A stretch of DNA of 64,000 nucleotides, taken from Pedobacter nototheniae. Its GTDB lineage: Bacteria > Bacteroidota > Bacteroidia > Sphingobacteriales > Sphingobacteriaceae. The DNA lies in the NCBI RefSeq assembly GCF_004335085.1, contig NZ_RQRS01000002.1:124001-188000 (forward strand). The letters run 5' to 3'. Positions within the stretch are counted from its first letter, which is position 1. Each line of letters starts with the position of its first letter. The notes under the pieces were generated by a model. It ran no database searches. It was not told the origin of the DNA and was given only the letters and a program-made list of their open reading frames with translations. This document shows, piece by piece, positions 51,629 through 63,400 of this stretch. The translations under genes and the position numbers were made by a program.

Positions 51629-53596
51629 TTACTGCTTAACGATAGTAAATTCAGTTCTTCTGTTTAATTGGTGCTCTGCTGGATTGCATTTTACCCCATT
51701 TGCACATTTATTTAATAACCTGGTTTCTCCATAACCAACAGCTGTAATTCTGTTTTTACTAATTCCTCTATCAATAATGTATTGCACTGCGGCATCTGCT
51801 CTTCTTTGAGATAAGGTAAGATTGTATGCATCATTTCCTCGGCTATCTGTGTGTGATCCTAATTCTATCCATATAGTAGGATTATCCTTCATTATTTTCA
51901 CCAGTTTGTTTAACTCTACCGCTGCATCTGGGCGGATATTTGATTTATCGAAATCGTAGTAAATATTTTCCAGTTTAATGGCTTTATTAATTTCTATGGC
52001 TTCGAGGAATAAATCTTTTTTAAGAATAGTTGATGCGGTTAAACCTACTGTAGTAACTGAAGATCCATCGCTTCTGAAATTGGTTTTTTCTCCTATTAAA
52101 AGGTAATCAGCATTTTTTTCAAGGTTAAACTTAAACTTACCGCTTTCATCAGTTTCTACCTTTAATCCAGATCCATCGGTTTTATTTAAAGTTACAATGG
52201 CATTGCTTAATGGTTGATTGGTATTTTTGTTATAAACCGTTCCGGTTAACTTAAAGGCTAAAACCAGTTGCTGCGTAAAGCTGTAAATATCATCTCCTCC
52301 TAAACCATCAACACGATTTGAGGAGAAAAAACCTGTGGTTGCCGTACTTAAATTAAAGGTAAAGTCATCTTGTGGAGAGTTAATTGGGTAACCCAAATTT
52401 TGAGGTTCAGAAATTTTTCCACCTACAAGCTTTGAAGTGAAAATATCCAATCCGCCCATTCCTACTCTACCATCGCTACTGAAATAAAAGTTATTTTCGG
52501 CATCAAAAAATGGACTACGTTCATTTCCTTCGGTATTAACATCAGCTAAATTAATGGGTAAACCCCAATCTCCGGCGTCAGTTTTTTGACTTACATATAA
52601 ATCCGCCCCACCTTTTCCACCGGGCATGTTTGAGCTAAAGTATAAGCTTTGTCCGTCGGCAGTAATAAAAGGATCACCTACTGAATAATCGTTCACTTTG
52701 TTATAGGCAAAAGGTACTATGGCACCCCATTTCCCTGAAGCATCTTTTTTACTGCTGTAAACTTCAACATTAACTGTTGCTTGCTTGCCTTTAAGAATTT
52801 TTACTTTTGTGTAATCTAATTTTTCAGGAATACGGGTTAATGTAAAATACATTTCATCACCGTTTTGTGTAAAACTGGCTGGCCCAACATGATAATCCGT
52901 TCCGGCATTTATAGGAAACAATGAAATACTATCCGAACCTATCTTTTGGTAAAGTTTTAAATAGTGGTTTCCTGTCCACCCGTAAATATTTTTATTAGGT
53001 TCTTTGGCACCATCAAATTTCAAAAATGGCTTTTCTTCACTTTGATTGTCTTTGCCTTTAATAGCTCTATCTGAAGAAAACACAATCATTCCTTTTTGTT
53101 GTATTGCGCCCCAGTCTGATTGTGGGCTGTTTAATCTTTTTTCATTATTAATGACTACCAATTTTGGTTCTTTCATCCAATGGATGGCAGAATCGCAGGA
53201 ACGTAACCACATGCTTTTTAATGATGGGCTTAAGTTTTTATTTAAATCTGCGTATTTATTGTATTGTATTTTGGCTTCGCTATATTTTGAATTGGTTTGC
53301 AATGCTTTTGCATATTCCAATATATTTTCTGGCGAACTTTTTTCCATTCCTGCTGCAATGGCATACCAACTTTCTGTTTGTTTAAAATTACTTTGATATT
53401 TATAGCAAGCGCCTAAACGTTCTGCTGCATGCAGGGTAGCTTTTTTCTTATATGCTTGCTCATAAAGGTCTATGGCTTTTTGGTAATTATATTGTTCAAA
53501 CTCTTTATCGGCTTCATTTAATACATATTGCGCCTTAACTTTTGCCTGAAAGCCAAGTAAAACTAAAACGCTAATGATTAATATATTTAACTTCAT
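51629..53596 (-). CDS. TPR-PD40-CRD-OmpA outer-membrane protein (PorE-like)
   Basis: A 655-residue envelope protein. After the signal peptide (ends near VKAQ, residue 22) come TPR-like helices (about 30-125), a PD40/WD40-like beta-propeller (about 150-445; DGQSLYFSSNMPGGKGGADL, FYFSSDGRVGMGGLDIF), a carboxypeptidase-regulatory-like domain (about 450-535: AFKLTGTVYNKNTNQPL) and a C-terminal OmpA peptidoglycan-binding domain (about 545-655: ELGSHTDSRGNDAYNLTLSQ). This order is that of PorE-type proteins linked to type IX secretion. It is the last gene of a five-gene operon that includes a PorP/SprF-like partner. Confidence 0.9.
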   Translation of the reverse strand: MKLNILIISVLVLLGFQAKVKAQYVLNEADKEFEQYNYQKAIDLYEQAYKKKATLHAAERLGACYKYQSNFKQTESWYAIAAGMEKSSPENILEYAKALQTNSKYSEAKIQYNKYADLNKNLSPSLKSMWLRSCDSAIHWMKEPKLVVINNEKRLNSPQSDWGAIQQKGMIVFSSDRAIKGKDNQSEEKPFLKFDGAKEPNKNIYGWTGNHYLKLYQKIGSDSISLFPINAGTDYHVGPASFTQNGDEMYFTLTRIPEKLDYTKVKILKGKQATVNVEVYSSKKDASGKWGAIVPFAYNKVNDYSVGDPFITADGQSLYFSSNMPGGKGGADLYVSQKTDAGDWGLPINLADVNTEGNERSPFFDAENNFYFSSDGRVGMGGLDIFTSKLVGGKISEPQNLGYPINSPQDDFTFNLSTATTGFFSSNRVDGLGGDDIYSFTQQLVLAFKLTGTVYNKNTNQPLSNAIVTLNKTDGSGLKVETDESGKFKFNLEKNADYLLIGEKTNFRSDGSSVTTVGLTASTILKKDLFLEAIEINKAIKLENIYYDFDKSNIRPDAAVELNKLVKIMKDNPTIWIELGSHTDSRGNDAYNLTLSQRRADAAVQYIIDRGISKNRITAVGYGETRLLNKCANGVKCNPAEHQLNRRTEFTIVKQ

Positions 53597-53634
53597 ACTT
53601 TGTTAATTTATCTGCTATTTTTTCCAGTTATTAA

Positions 53635-54600
53635 TTAGAAATACCTCGGTGTCATTAAGCGGATATTTCTTTTATTGAAGAAATATCCGATTGAAATTTC
53701 GTGTGTACCGCCACTGTAACCTTGCAATGGGCCGATAGAAAAATCGTAAGCATAACCAATACGTAAATTGCTGCTTGCAAAAAACTGTGCAGCTACAACA
53801 CCAGAATTAAGTTTGCTTAAATCTTTTTGCAAATAGCTTTTATCATATAATTTTACGCCTGTACGGTAAGAACCTCCAAGCCATACCTTATCGGCAATAA
53901 TAAAAAAGGCATTTAAATCTAAACTGGTTGGACCTCCACGGTCATCTTTTAATAAAAATGATGGTTTTAACTGAAGATCTTCATTAATAGGAAAAAGCAT
54001 TCCGGCGGTTAAATAATAATGAGGCTTTGGCTGTGCTATAAAGGCATAACGATCAATATTAATGTATTGAGAAACCAAATTATCTGCCGAGAAACCAGCA
54101 TAAAAACGATCATTTGAAAAGTAAACTCCTGCTCTTGCATCGGGCACAATAGTACTTTGAATGCCCACTGGTTGGTTTACCTCAAAATCATTAGGGTTTA
54201 ACATAGAACCATCAATACCTAATTGTACAGCACCTACACCAACTCCAAAAGCTAATCTTGATGATCCATCATCGTTCATTGGAATGCGATATGCGTAGTT
54301 TGCATATGCCGCAAGGTTACGTTGTGCACCAATCCTATCGCTAGAAATTTGTAAGGCTAAACCAACATTACCGTTATTTGCAATTGCATCTACAGCAACA
54401 GACATGGTGGTTGGAGAACCTTGAATACCCGTCCACTGGTTACGGTAAAAAGCGTGAAGGTTTAATTGTTCTTTATAACCCGCATAGGCAGGATTAATAT
54501 AAATTCCATTAAACATGTACTGACTAAACTGTGCATCTTGTTGTGCTTTCGCCAACATGATGCTTAAGGTTAGTATTGTAAGTATGAATATCTTTTTCAT
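53635..54600 (-). CDS. PorP/SprF family type IX secretion outer-membrane protein
   Basis: A 321-residue beta-barrel protein with signal peptide (ends near LAKA, residue 19) and the family start QQDAQFSQYMFNGIYINPAY followed by GYKEQLNLHAFYRNQW. The C-terminus GTHEISIGYFFNKR is also typical. SprF/PorP proteins help deliver or attach partner proteins carrying the type B C-terminal sorting domain. Such a partner lies directly upstream (54686-55990), a conserved pairing across Bacteroidota. Confidence 0.93.
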   Translation of the reverse strand: MKKIFILTILTLSIMLAKAQQDAQFSQYMFNGIYINPAYAGYKEQLNLHAFYRNQWTGIQGSPTTMSVAVDAIANNGNVGLALQISSDRIGAQRNLAAYANYAYRIPMNDDGSSRLAFGVGVGAVQLGIDGSMLNPNDFEVNQPVGIQSTIVPDARAGVYFSNDRFYAGFSADNLVSQYINIDRYAFIAQPKPHYYLTAGMLFPINEDLQLKPSFLLKDDRGGPTSLDLNAFFIIADKVWLGGSYRTGVKLYDKSYLQKDLSKLNSGVVAAQFFASSNLRIGYAYDFSIGPLQGYSGGTHEISIGYFFNKRNIRLMTPRYF

Positions 54601-54685
54601 TTTTTATCTTAATTATTGATTTGCTCGAATGGGAGTTGGTTAAATTTTTATTGTTATTTAACCATTCAGCATCCAATCCTTAATT

Positions 54686-55990
54686 TTATTTTTTAAATGC
54701 TCTAATCAAAGTGATGTATCCTTTAAATACCTGCCACTCAGATCCTGCGGCTTCTTTTACTCTAAGTACGTAAAAATATGTCCCCTCGTTTAAGCCCTCA
54801 CCAGTCCAATTATTTTGGTAGCCCGTAGCTTTATATACTTCATTTCCCCAACGGTTAACAATAACCAAATCATTCTGTGCAAATAATTCAAGGCCTCTAA
54901 TTTCGAAGGCATCGTTGGTACCATCTCCATTTGGAGTGTATAAATTAGGAATAAACAAGGTTGAGCCTGAAATTGCAAGTTTAGTAAAGTAACCGCCATT
55001 GGCTGCCATATCAGTTGCTATTGCCACATTATTACGGGTGTGTACGCCAACTGCGGGATTAGTACCTTTCAAAATATCCCATTTATCGCCACTTATGTAG
55101 CGGGCAATTGCTGCATTTTCATCTTTAAATAAACTTCCATTGGTGTTGCTGTTGTGTTGCAAAATCATGTTTGCAGTAATGGCTGGGGAGCCATAAATAT
55201 GCCATACACGATCCATTCCCAATGCCGGATTTTTAATCGCTTTATTGGCGCCAACAAAATCCTGAACGCTTACAAACAATTTACCAGCACTACCTGGGGT
55301 TAATGTGGCAGGTGTATAATCTCCTTCTTCAATACCCACTGGAAACACAAAGCCATCGCTACCTGCATAATCCTTAATCATATGGCCAGCAATGCTGTTA
55401 CCGGTAACTACCATTCTGGCTTTACTGTAATTGGCAATTTTACCCGAGCTGTTAAATGCAAGGTTGTGCCCATTAAGGATAATATCTGCACGATCTACAG
55501 CTAAATCTAAAGTACCGCCAACATTTAACTCTGCTGATAAAGCACCTGAAGGATTTGCTGTGTTATAACCAGGATCGGCAACATCTGCCAGCAATATATT
55601 TTCTGCATTACGATGTTCTATAATCAGGTTGATAAAGTTGCCGTTGTTGCCATCAATATTTGTTGGGCCTGAGGCCATACCTGGATAGTATGGGTTTGTA
55701 CCAGGATTATAAATAATAATTTTGCCAGTGCCACTAAAGGTTGCCCCTGGAGCTATCCATACATTTTTACTGTAAATTTCTAAAGTACCATTAATCTCCC
55801 AGTTTGCCTTTGGACCAAAATATGTGCCTTCGCTAAAGCGTTGCTCCGTCGTGCCTGCTGCAACTACAACGGTAGATTCATCTACTGTCATACTGCCAGC
55901 ACCGGTTTGAGCATACGCTGTTAAACCCGCCAGAGCGAATATGGTGGATAATAATATTTTTGATATGATCGTCATGTGATATGATTTCAT
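54686..55990 (-). CDS. Secreted protein with type B (gliding motility-associated) C-terminal sorting domain
   Basis: A 434-residue secreted protein. The signal peptide ends near AYAQ (about residue 28). The mid-section is beta-rich ([36 protein letters not shown]), similar to Bacteroidota surface proteins. From about 345 the type B sorting domain starts: [20 protein letters not shown], then [19 protein letters not shown] and [11 protein letters not shown]. That domain directs export by the type IX system and surface attachment. The SprF-like gene follows by 85 bp. An initiating ATG at 55990 is used; an ATG 15 nt inward (MTIISKILL) is also possible. Confidence 0.9.
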   Translation of the reverse strand: MKSYHMTIISKILLSTIFALAGLTAYAQTGAGSMTVDESTVVVAAGTTEQRFSEGTYFGPKANWEINGTLEIYSKNVWIAPGATFSGTGKIIIYNPGTNPYYPGMASGPTNIDGNNGNFINLIIEHRNAENILLADVADPGYNTANPSGALSAELNVGGTLDLAVDRADIILNGHNLAFNSSGKIANYSKARMVVTGNSIAGHMIKDYAGSDGFVFPVGIEEGDYTPATLTPGSAGKLFVSVQDFVGANKAIKNPALGMDRVWHIYGSPAITANMILQHNSNTNGSLFKDENAAIARYISGDKWDILKGTNPAVGVHTRNNVAIATDMAANGGYFTKLAISGSTLFIPNLYTPNGDGTNDAFEIRGLELFAQNDLVIVNRWGNEVYKATGYQNNWTGEGLNEGTYFYVLRVKEAAGSEWQVFKGYITLIRAFKK

Positions 55991-55992
55991 AA

Positions 55993-57450
55993 TTATTTTT
56001 TCTTAGCCTTACTTGGCAACATTGGGTTTGTAATAGCCGGCCCTTGTATAAAAATTTTATGATCTTCTACTTCTCCACCCGGAGTTGCACTTGTTGGAGA
56101 TAGAAGATCGCTTTGGTTTTTTCCGTAGCGCAGGCGTACATAAGTGCTTCTAATAACGCGGCTGTAAGGAACTGTCCATACTAAGTTTACTGAAGTTTGA
56201 TTAGCAGGTGCTGCAACGGTAACTCTTTCGCTATCATCAAAAACACCGTTCTGATCAAAATCTATCCAACCAGAAATGTAAGCATCTTCTGAACCTTTAT
56301 ATGGAATGGTAGCCGTAATGATGTTGCCAGGCATATAATTAGCTTTGTAAGAAAAGCTTTTATATTTAGCAGGCCATGCATCTTCTTCATTCACACCGGC
56401 GCTTCCATTATTATTATCGCCCATTGCATCTTTACTAAATAAAGAACCTGGATCCATATCTGGTCCTACAGAACCTAAATAATCTGATGTTGGTGGAATA
56501 AGTGCACCTGGAGTATAGCTACTTGTATTTAAATTAGTTGGTGTTCCGGTAGCGATAGTCGCACTAATTCCATCACTTGATATTGCCAGGGCATCAATCA
56601 TGTGTAATGGCGAGCCGTAAGATGCTGGTGCATCGCCACCATCAACTCCTGGAGGCAATAAGCCTAAGGCAATAGCCGTTAAACCACCGCCTTTTAATGT
56701 TACACTAAAAGAAACATCGAAGGTATTGGCTGCATAAGCTGTTTGATTGAAAGTTAAAAATGAAACCGCAGCGGTATTATCATCATTACCCTTAACAAAT
56801 TCCATTCTTTGTTGTGTAGTACCTGTTACATTTACCTTTCTAACCTGATATGGATTTGTGTTTGCTAAATTTTTCTGTAACTCTACAATATTCCACTTTC
56901 CATCTGCGGTAGCATTAAAGTATTCGCTAGCAGCTAAAGATTCGGCATCACCAATTACCATACCTGCCAGTTTAACTGGGATACCATCTAAAGTAGCAGT
57001 ACAGGTTACCGTAAAGGTTGATAATCCTCCATCGGTACCATTTCTTATGCCATTAACAAGTTGATTATTGGTACCTGTGCCACCAATGTTATACATATCA
57101 TCCATTGAATCTCCTGAGTAGTTACCTGGTGCATAGCTTCTAATATCGCTGCCTACAATACCAGATATTACGGCTTTTACACAAAGGAAACGACCACCAC
57201 CTACGTCGATAGAGGCATAAGATGCAGAGTTATTTGCTAATGCCTGATTATGTCTTCCGTAAGGATAAGTTGTAACATTTGCTAATGTTGAACCCCAGGT
57301 TAGCCATAATACCTGATTTTTATTTTTGCTTGTTCCACCAGTTGCAAAGGCTGCAGTTTTTGGCTGTGTAGGAAAACATTGTGCTAATGTTGCTTCACTA
57401 AAAGCAACCAATAACAATAGGAATGATAGTTTAAATATTATTCTTTTCAT
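55993..57450 (-). CDS. Secreted GEVED-domain protein (CshA-type surface protein)
   Basis: A secreted protein of 485 residues when started at ATG 57450 ([20 protein letters not shown], a clear signal peptide); an ATG at 57471 would add seven residues ahead of it and overlap the previous stop. The N-terminal half is CshA-like non-repeat type sequence ([40 protein letters not shown]). The C-terminal half includes [19 protein letters not shown], acidic calcium-site-like loops ([14 protein letters not shown]) and a GEVED motif ([11 protein letters not shown]) near the end. It is probably an adhesin or surface-layer component secreted with the operon products. Confidence 0.82.
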   Translation of the reverse strand: MKRIIFKLSFLLLLVAFSEATLAQCFPTQPKTAAFATGGTSKNKNQVLWLTWGSTLANVTTYPYGRHNQALANNSASYASIDVGGGRFLCVKAVISGIVGSDIRSYAPGNYSGDSMDDMYNIGGTGTNNQLVNGIRNGTDGGLSTFTVTCTATLDGIPVKLAGMVIGDAESLAASEYFNATADGKWNIVELQKNLANTNPYQVRKVNVTGTTQQRMEFVKGNDDNTAAVSFLTFNQTAYAANTFDVSFSVTLKGGGLTAIALGLLPPGVDGGDAPASYGSPLHMIDALAISSDGISATIATGTPTNLNTSSYTPGALIPPTSDYLGSVGPDMDPGSLFSKDAMGDNNNGSAGVNEEDAWPAKYKSFSYKANYMPGNIITATIPYKGSEDAYISGWIDFDQNGVFDDSERVTVAAPANQTSVNLVWTVPYSRVIRSTYVRLRYGKNQSDLLSPTSATPGGEVEDHKIFIQGPAITNPMLPSKAKKK

Positions 57451-57451
57451 C

Positions 57452-60400
57452 TTATTTAACTGCAAAAACAATATTCATAAATGAGCCCGCTGTAACATCT
57501 GCATTTGGTTGTACGGTATACGTTAATACACCAGCTGCTGATACGGCTACTGAAGAAAAAACTGTAGTATCATACCAGGTTACATAAAAATATAATTGGT
57601 TGGCAGCAACCACAGGTAAAGCTGGTGCGCCTGCACTACTTACCGCTGGGGTACCAAATTGTTTGTTATATCTAGCGTATAAGTTTATTGTACCAAATGA
57701 TTCGCCAGTAATACCCGATTCTGCAACAAACTGATCTGCAGCTGTTGGAACAATAATAGATGGCATATAAAAGAATTTAGGCATTGCTGCTGCAACTTGT
57801 TTTAATACGCCAGTACTTGGATCTGCTACTACAATTTTATCAGTTGTTGCACCAGGCTGTAACCCGCTAATGGCTAATGTATTTGCTGGTGTAGTTGATC
57901 CTCCTGTTGCAATTGTTGTTGCAGTTGTTAATGCGCCACCCAGTTGAATATTGTTTGCAGTAGATTTATTTAAACCATTATTAGCGGTTATTGCATTTGT
58001 TATGGTTGTAGCAGGAACTGAAAGCGATCCATCCGTTCCAACTACAACAGTTCCATCTCCTTGTTTTACAACACCTAATGCCGTACCGTTTGCGGTTGGA
58101 ACGTTTACTGTATATTGTGTATTACCAGTTGCATTTGGTGCTGCTGGTGTTACAGTAGTATTTGTTCCGGCTATAACCGTTGTTGTTTTTTGTGCATTTG
58201 TAATTACACTTGCAGGAACTGAAAGCGCTCCATCTGCGCCAACCACAACTGTTCCATCTCCTTGTTTTACAACACCTAATGCTGTTCCATTTGCTGTTGC
58301 TACATCTACCTTATAAGTACTTGTATTACCACTTACTGTTGGGGCACCTACTGTTGTGTTGGTACCATTGGCTAAAACTGTTTTTAATTGTCCTGCTTGA
58401 ATAGCGGCATCTTTTACCTCTACTTTATATTCTGTATTGTTTGCATTGCCTGCACTTGCTGCAGACGTAACCGTTGTTGTTGTACCGCTAATTACTGAAC
58501 TTGTTTTTTGTCCGGCTTGGATAGCTGGAGTTAAATCTAATGCAGTAGTTGAAGCTACACCGTTTACTGTAGTTACTAATTTATTTGCAGCGTTAAGGCT
58601 TAAATCATTAGAGTTTATAATTTTAACCGGATTAGCGGTTACTCCGTTTACTTTTGTTGTTAAATCATTTATTGTAGAAGTATTTGATACAGTTGTAGCT
58701 GGAACCAAAGTAGATTGATCTACCCATGATCCTGTGTTACCTGCTCCTACTACCATTACTTGGCCGGCTGTACCGCCTTTAATCTGACTAGCGTTTAAGT
58801 TTAATTTTGTTTCATCAACATCAACACTGAAAGCTTTTAATGCCGCACCTGTTGGCGTACCTGCTAAAATAACTTTATTGCTTGCCGCAGTTACATCTGC
58901 TCCAGTTACTGAGCTTGCTGGTAAATTACCATAACTAACACCTCCCGTTCCATTTGCAATAGCAACTTGCCCATTGGTTGCTCCTGTTGAGTTTAACATA
59001 GAAGCTGTAATGGATTTATCGTTGATGGTTGCCTTTACATTTTTTAAGGTTGCACCTGTTCCATCGTTAAAGGTAATTTGATCTGATGTTAAATTGCCTG
59101 ATCCAGTTACATTGGTTGCGCTAACTGTTGGTGTAGCACCAATCCAGCTTTTAGTTGTTGCATCATAAGTTAATACCTGGTTTGCTGTCGGTGCTGTTGC
59201 ACTTACAGCGGTACCCTGAATTTTTTCTACTTTGGTTGCATTTGCTGCGCCAGTTACATCGCCTGCTAAAGAAATATTAGCTAAATCTGCCGATACCGTA
59301 TAAGTCGTAACATCATTTGCTGTAGCTGTGGCAACTGTTGTACCTGTACCTGCTGCTACAACAGTAGTTTTTTGGGCCGATTGAATTGCTCCTTTTAAAT
59401 CTACAGCTACTCCTGTTGTACCGTTAACGGTTGTTGTTAATGATGTTCCGGTTAATGTATTGCTTACCGAAGTTGCATTTGCTTTGCTTACCCAGCTTCC
59501 TTTGCCATCTGTACCTACAACAAAAACATCACCTGCAGTACCACCAGCAACCTGGTTTGCATTTAATAAACCGCCAATGTTTTGTAAGCTTAATTTCGAT
59601 TCGTTTACATCAACACTTGCTGCTTTTAATAAAGCGCCTGTACCACCTGCAACCGTTACCTTATCAGATGCTGCACTTAAATCTTTACCATCTGTAGCGT
59701 TACTTACTGAAACAGATTTATAACTAACTGTTCCATCTGCATTTACGGTAGCAACCTGACCTGCTGTTGCACCAGTTGCATCTAATTTCGCAGCTGTAAT
59801 TGATTTATCTTTAATAGTTAAAGTTGCATCTGCTAAAACTGAGTTTGCTAAAGTTGTACCTCCATTTACCTGAATAATTCCGTCAGTTGTAATTCCTTTT
59901 CCTGAAGTAAGCGTTGCAGGATTTACAGAAATTGTTCCTGTAGCAGCATCAATTGATAATCCTGTACCTGGTTTTACTGCCCCTGTTGTTGTTGCAGTTG
60001 CATTGTTTACGCTAACATTATAATCGGTAGTGTTACCACTTACTGTTGATGCAACAGTTGTATTTGTACCGTTAGATAACGTTGTTTTTAATTGCCCTGC
60101 TTGAATGGCGGCATCTTTTACCTCTACTTTATATTCTGTATTGTTTGCATTGCCCGCACTTGCTGCAGAAGTAACCGTTGTTGTTGTACCGCTAATTACT
60201 GAACTTGTTTTTTGCCCGGCTTGGATAGCTGGAGTTAAATCTAATGCAGTAGTTGAAGCTACACCGTTTACTGTAGTTACTAATTTATTTGCAGCGTTAA
60301 GGCTTAAATCATTAGAGTTTATAATTTTAACCGGATTAGCGGTTACTCCGTTTACTTTTGTTGTTAAATCATTTATTGTAGAAGTATTAGATACAGTTGT

Positions 60401-63400
60401 AGCTGGAACCAAAGTAGATTGATCTACCCATGATCCTGTGTTGCCTGCTCCTACTACCATTACTTGGCCGGCTGTACCGCCTTTAATCTGACTAGCGTTT
60501 AAGTTTAATTTTGTTTCATCAACATCAACACTGAAAGCTTTTAATGCCGCACCTGTTGGTGTACCTGCTAAAATAACTTTATTGCTTGCCGCAGTTACAT
60601 CTGCTCCAGTTACTGAGCTTGCTGGTAAATTACCATAACTAACACCACCCGTTCCATTTGCAATAGCAACTTGTCCGTTGGTTGCTCCTGTTGAGTTTAA
60701 CATAGAAGCTGTAATGGATTTATCGTTGATGGTTGCCTTTACATTTTTTAAGGTTGCACCTGTTCCATCGTTAAAGGTAATTTGATCTGATGTTAAATTG
60801 CCTGATCCAGTTACATTGGTTGCGCTAACTGTTGGTGTAGCACCAATCCAGCTTTTAGTTGTTGCATCATAAGTTAATACCTGGTTTGCTGTCGGCGCTG
60901 TTGCACTTACAGCGGTACCCTGAATTTTTTCTACTTTGGTAGCATTTGCTGCGCCAGTTACATCGCCAGCTAAAGAAATATTAGCTAAATCTGCCGATAC
61001 CGTATAAGTGGTAACATCATTTGCTGTAGCTGTGGCAACTGTTGTGCCTGTACCTGCTGCTACAACAGTAGTTTTTTGGGCCGATTGAATTGCTCCTTTT
61101 AAATCTACAGCTACTCCAGTTGTACCGTTAACGGTTGTTGTTAATGATGTTCCGGTTAATGTATTGCTTACCGAAGTTGCATTTGCTTTGCTTACCCAGC
61201 TTCCTTTGCCATCTGTACCTACTACAAAAACATCGCCTGCAGTACCACCAGCAACCTGGTTTGCATTTAATAAACCGCCAATGTTTTGTAAGCTTAATTT
61301 CGATTCGTTTACATCAACACTTGCTGCTTTTAATAAAGCGCCTGTACCACCTGCAACCGTTACCTTATCAGATGCTGCACTTAAATCTTTACCATCTGTA
61401 GCGTTACTTACTGAAACAGCTTTATAACTAACTGTTCCGTCTGCATTTACGGTAGCAACTTTACCTTCGTCAGTAGCGGCGGCTGTTAATTTATTTGCTG
61501 TAACAGATTGATTATTTATTTTATCTGTTGTTACTGCATTATTTGCCAATTTATCTGTTGTAATTGCACCATCTTTTACTTCTACTTTATACGCAGTATT
61601 ATTACCTGCAACAGTTGAAGTGGCAGATGTTGTTGTTCCATCTACAACACTTGTAGTTAATTGATTCTTGGTAACTAAACCACCTAGATCAATTACATTA
61701 GATTGTTTATTTTCGTCAGTATAAGTAAGGGTATTTTTAGTTGCATCGTATACTAAACTTGTTAAAGTTTGTTCGGTGTTTACTAAATTTTTAATCGTTG
61801 TATAAAGATCTCCTTTATTGGTAATATTAGTAACGGCATCGCCAATTACATTAATATTTACCGCTTCATTTTTTTCGTTAGTATAAGTATAAGTTCCGTT
61901 TTTATTATCAACTAAAGTGGTAATTGTTTCGTGAGCCTTTACAAGTTGATCGATGTTAATGGTTTGAGTTTTACCAGTGTTATCTACATAAGTAAAGTTT
62001 GTACCATCATAAGATACATTGCCACCTGTGTTTTTTACAATGTTTTCAATAATCTGTTTTACAGTATTATCGTTTGCAATGGTTTGAAAATTATTGATTA
62101 CATCAGCAGGAACGTTGATTAAAGTAGTTTTTCCATCTTCTGCAGTATAAGTATAAGTCCCGTTTTTATTATCAACTAAAGTGGTAATTGTTTCGTGAGC
62201 CTTTACAAGTTGATCGATGTTAATGGTTTGAGTTTTACCCGTGTTATCTACATAAGTAAAGTTTGTACCATCATAAGATACATTGCCACCTGTGTTTTTC
62301 ACAATGTTCTCAATAATCTGTTTTACAGTATTATCGTTGGCAATTGCCTGAAAGTTATTAATTACATCAGCAGGAACGTTGATTAAAGTAGTTTTTCCAT
62401 CTTCTGCAGTGTAAGTGTAAGTTCCGTTTTTATTATCAACTAAAGTGGTAATTGTTTCGTGGGCTTTTACAAGTTGATCGATGTTGATGGTTTGAGTTTT
62501 ACCAGTGTTATCTACATAAGTAAAGTTTGCACCATCATAAGATACATTGCCACCTGTGTTTTTTACAATATTTTCAATAATCTGTTTTACAGTATTATCG
62601 TTTGCAATGGTTTGAAAATTATTGATTACATCAGCAGGAACGTTGATTAAAGTAGTTTTTCCGTTTTCTGAAGTATAAGTGTAAGTTCCGTTTTTATTAT
62701 CAACTAAAGTGGTAATTGTTTCGTGCGCCTTTACAAGTTGATCGATGTTGATGGTTTGAGTTTTACCTGTGTTATCTACATAAGTAAAGTTTGCACCATC
62801 ATAAGATACATTGCCACCTGTGTTTTTTACAATGTTTTCAATAATCTGTTTTACAGTATTATCGTTGGCAATTGTTTGAAAATTATTGATTACATCAGCA
62901 GGAACGTTGATTAAAGTAGTTTTTCCATCTTCTGCAGTATAAGTATAAGTTCCGTTTTTGTTATCAACTAAAGTGGTAATTGTTTCGTGAGCCTTTACAA
63001 GTTGATCGATGTTAATGGTTTGTGTTTTACCAGTGTTATCTACATAAGTAAAGTTTGCACCATCATAAGATACATTGCCTCCAGATGTTTTTACAATGTT
63101 CTCAATAATCTGTTTTACAGTATTATCGTTGGCAATGGTTTGAAAATTATTGATTACATCAGCAGGAACGTTAATTAAAGTAATTGTACCGTTTTCTGAA
63201 GTATATTTATAAGTTCCATTATTATTAACAAGTGTGGTTAAAGTTTCATTTTCTTTAACAACATTTTTTAAATTAATACTTACAGGATTATTGCTAGCAT
63301 CAAGATATGAAAGAATGTAAGTAGCTGGATTATATTTAATATTGGCTGCAGCGCCATCTCCAGCTCCGGCTAAAATCCATTTTGTACCATCATTATAATA

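Noticed and set aside
57951-62914. Many plus-strand open frames opposite the giant gene (for example 58437-58718, 59460-59723, 61931-62122)
   Set aside because: They recur with the coding repeats (264 or 1704 bp apart) and mirror the codon pattern of the minus-strand gene; none has a start context or family resemblance.
61901-63220. Regular repeats that could be mistaken for a CRISPR or satellite array
   Set aside because: The period is 264 bp with no short repeat/spacer pattern, and the whole stretch is one continuous coding frame on the minus strand.
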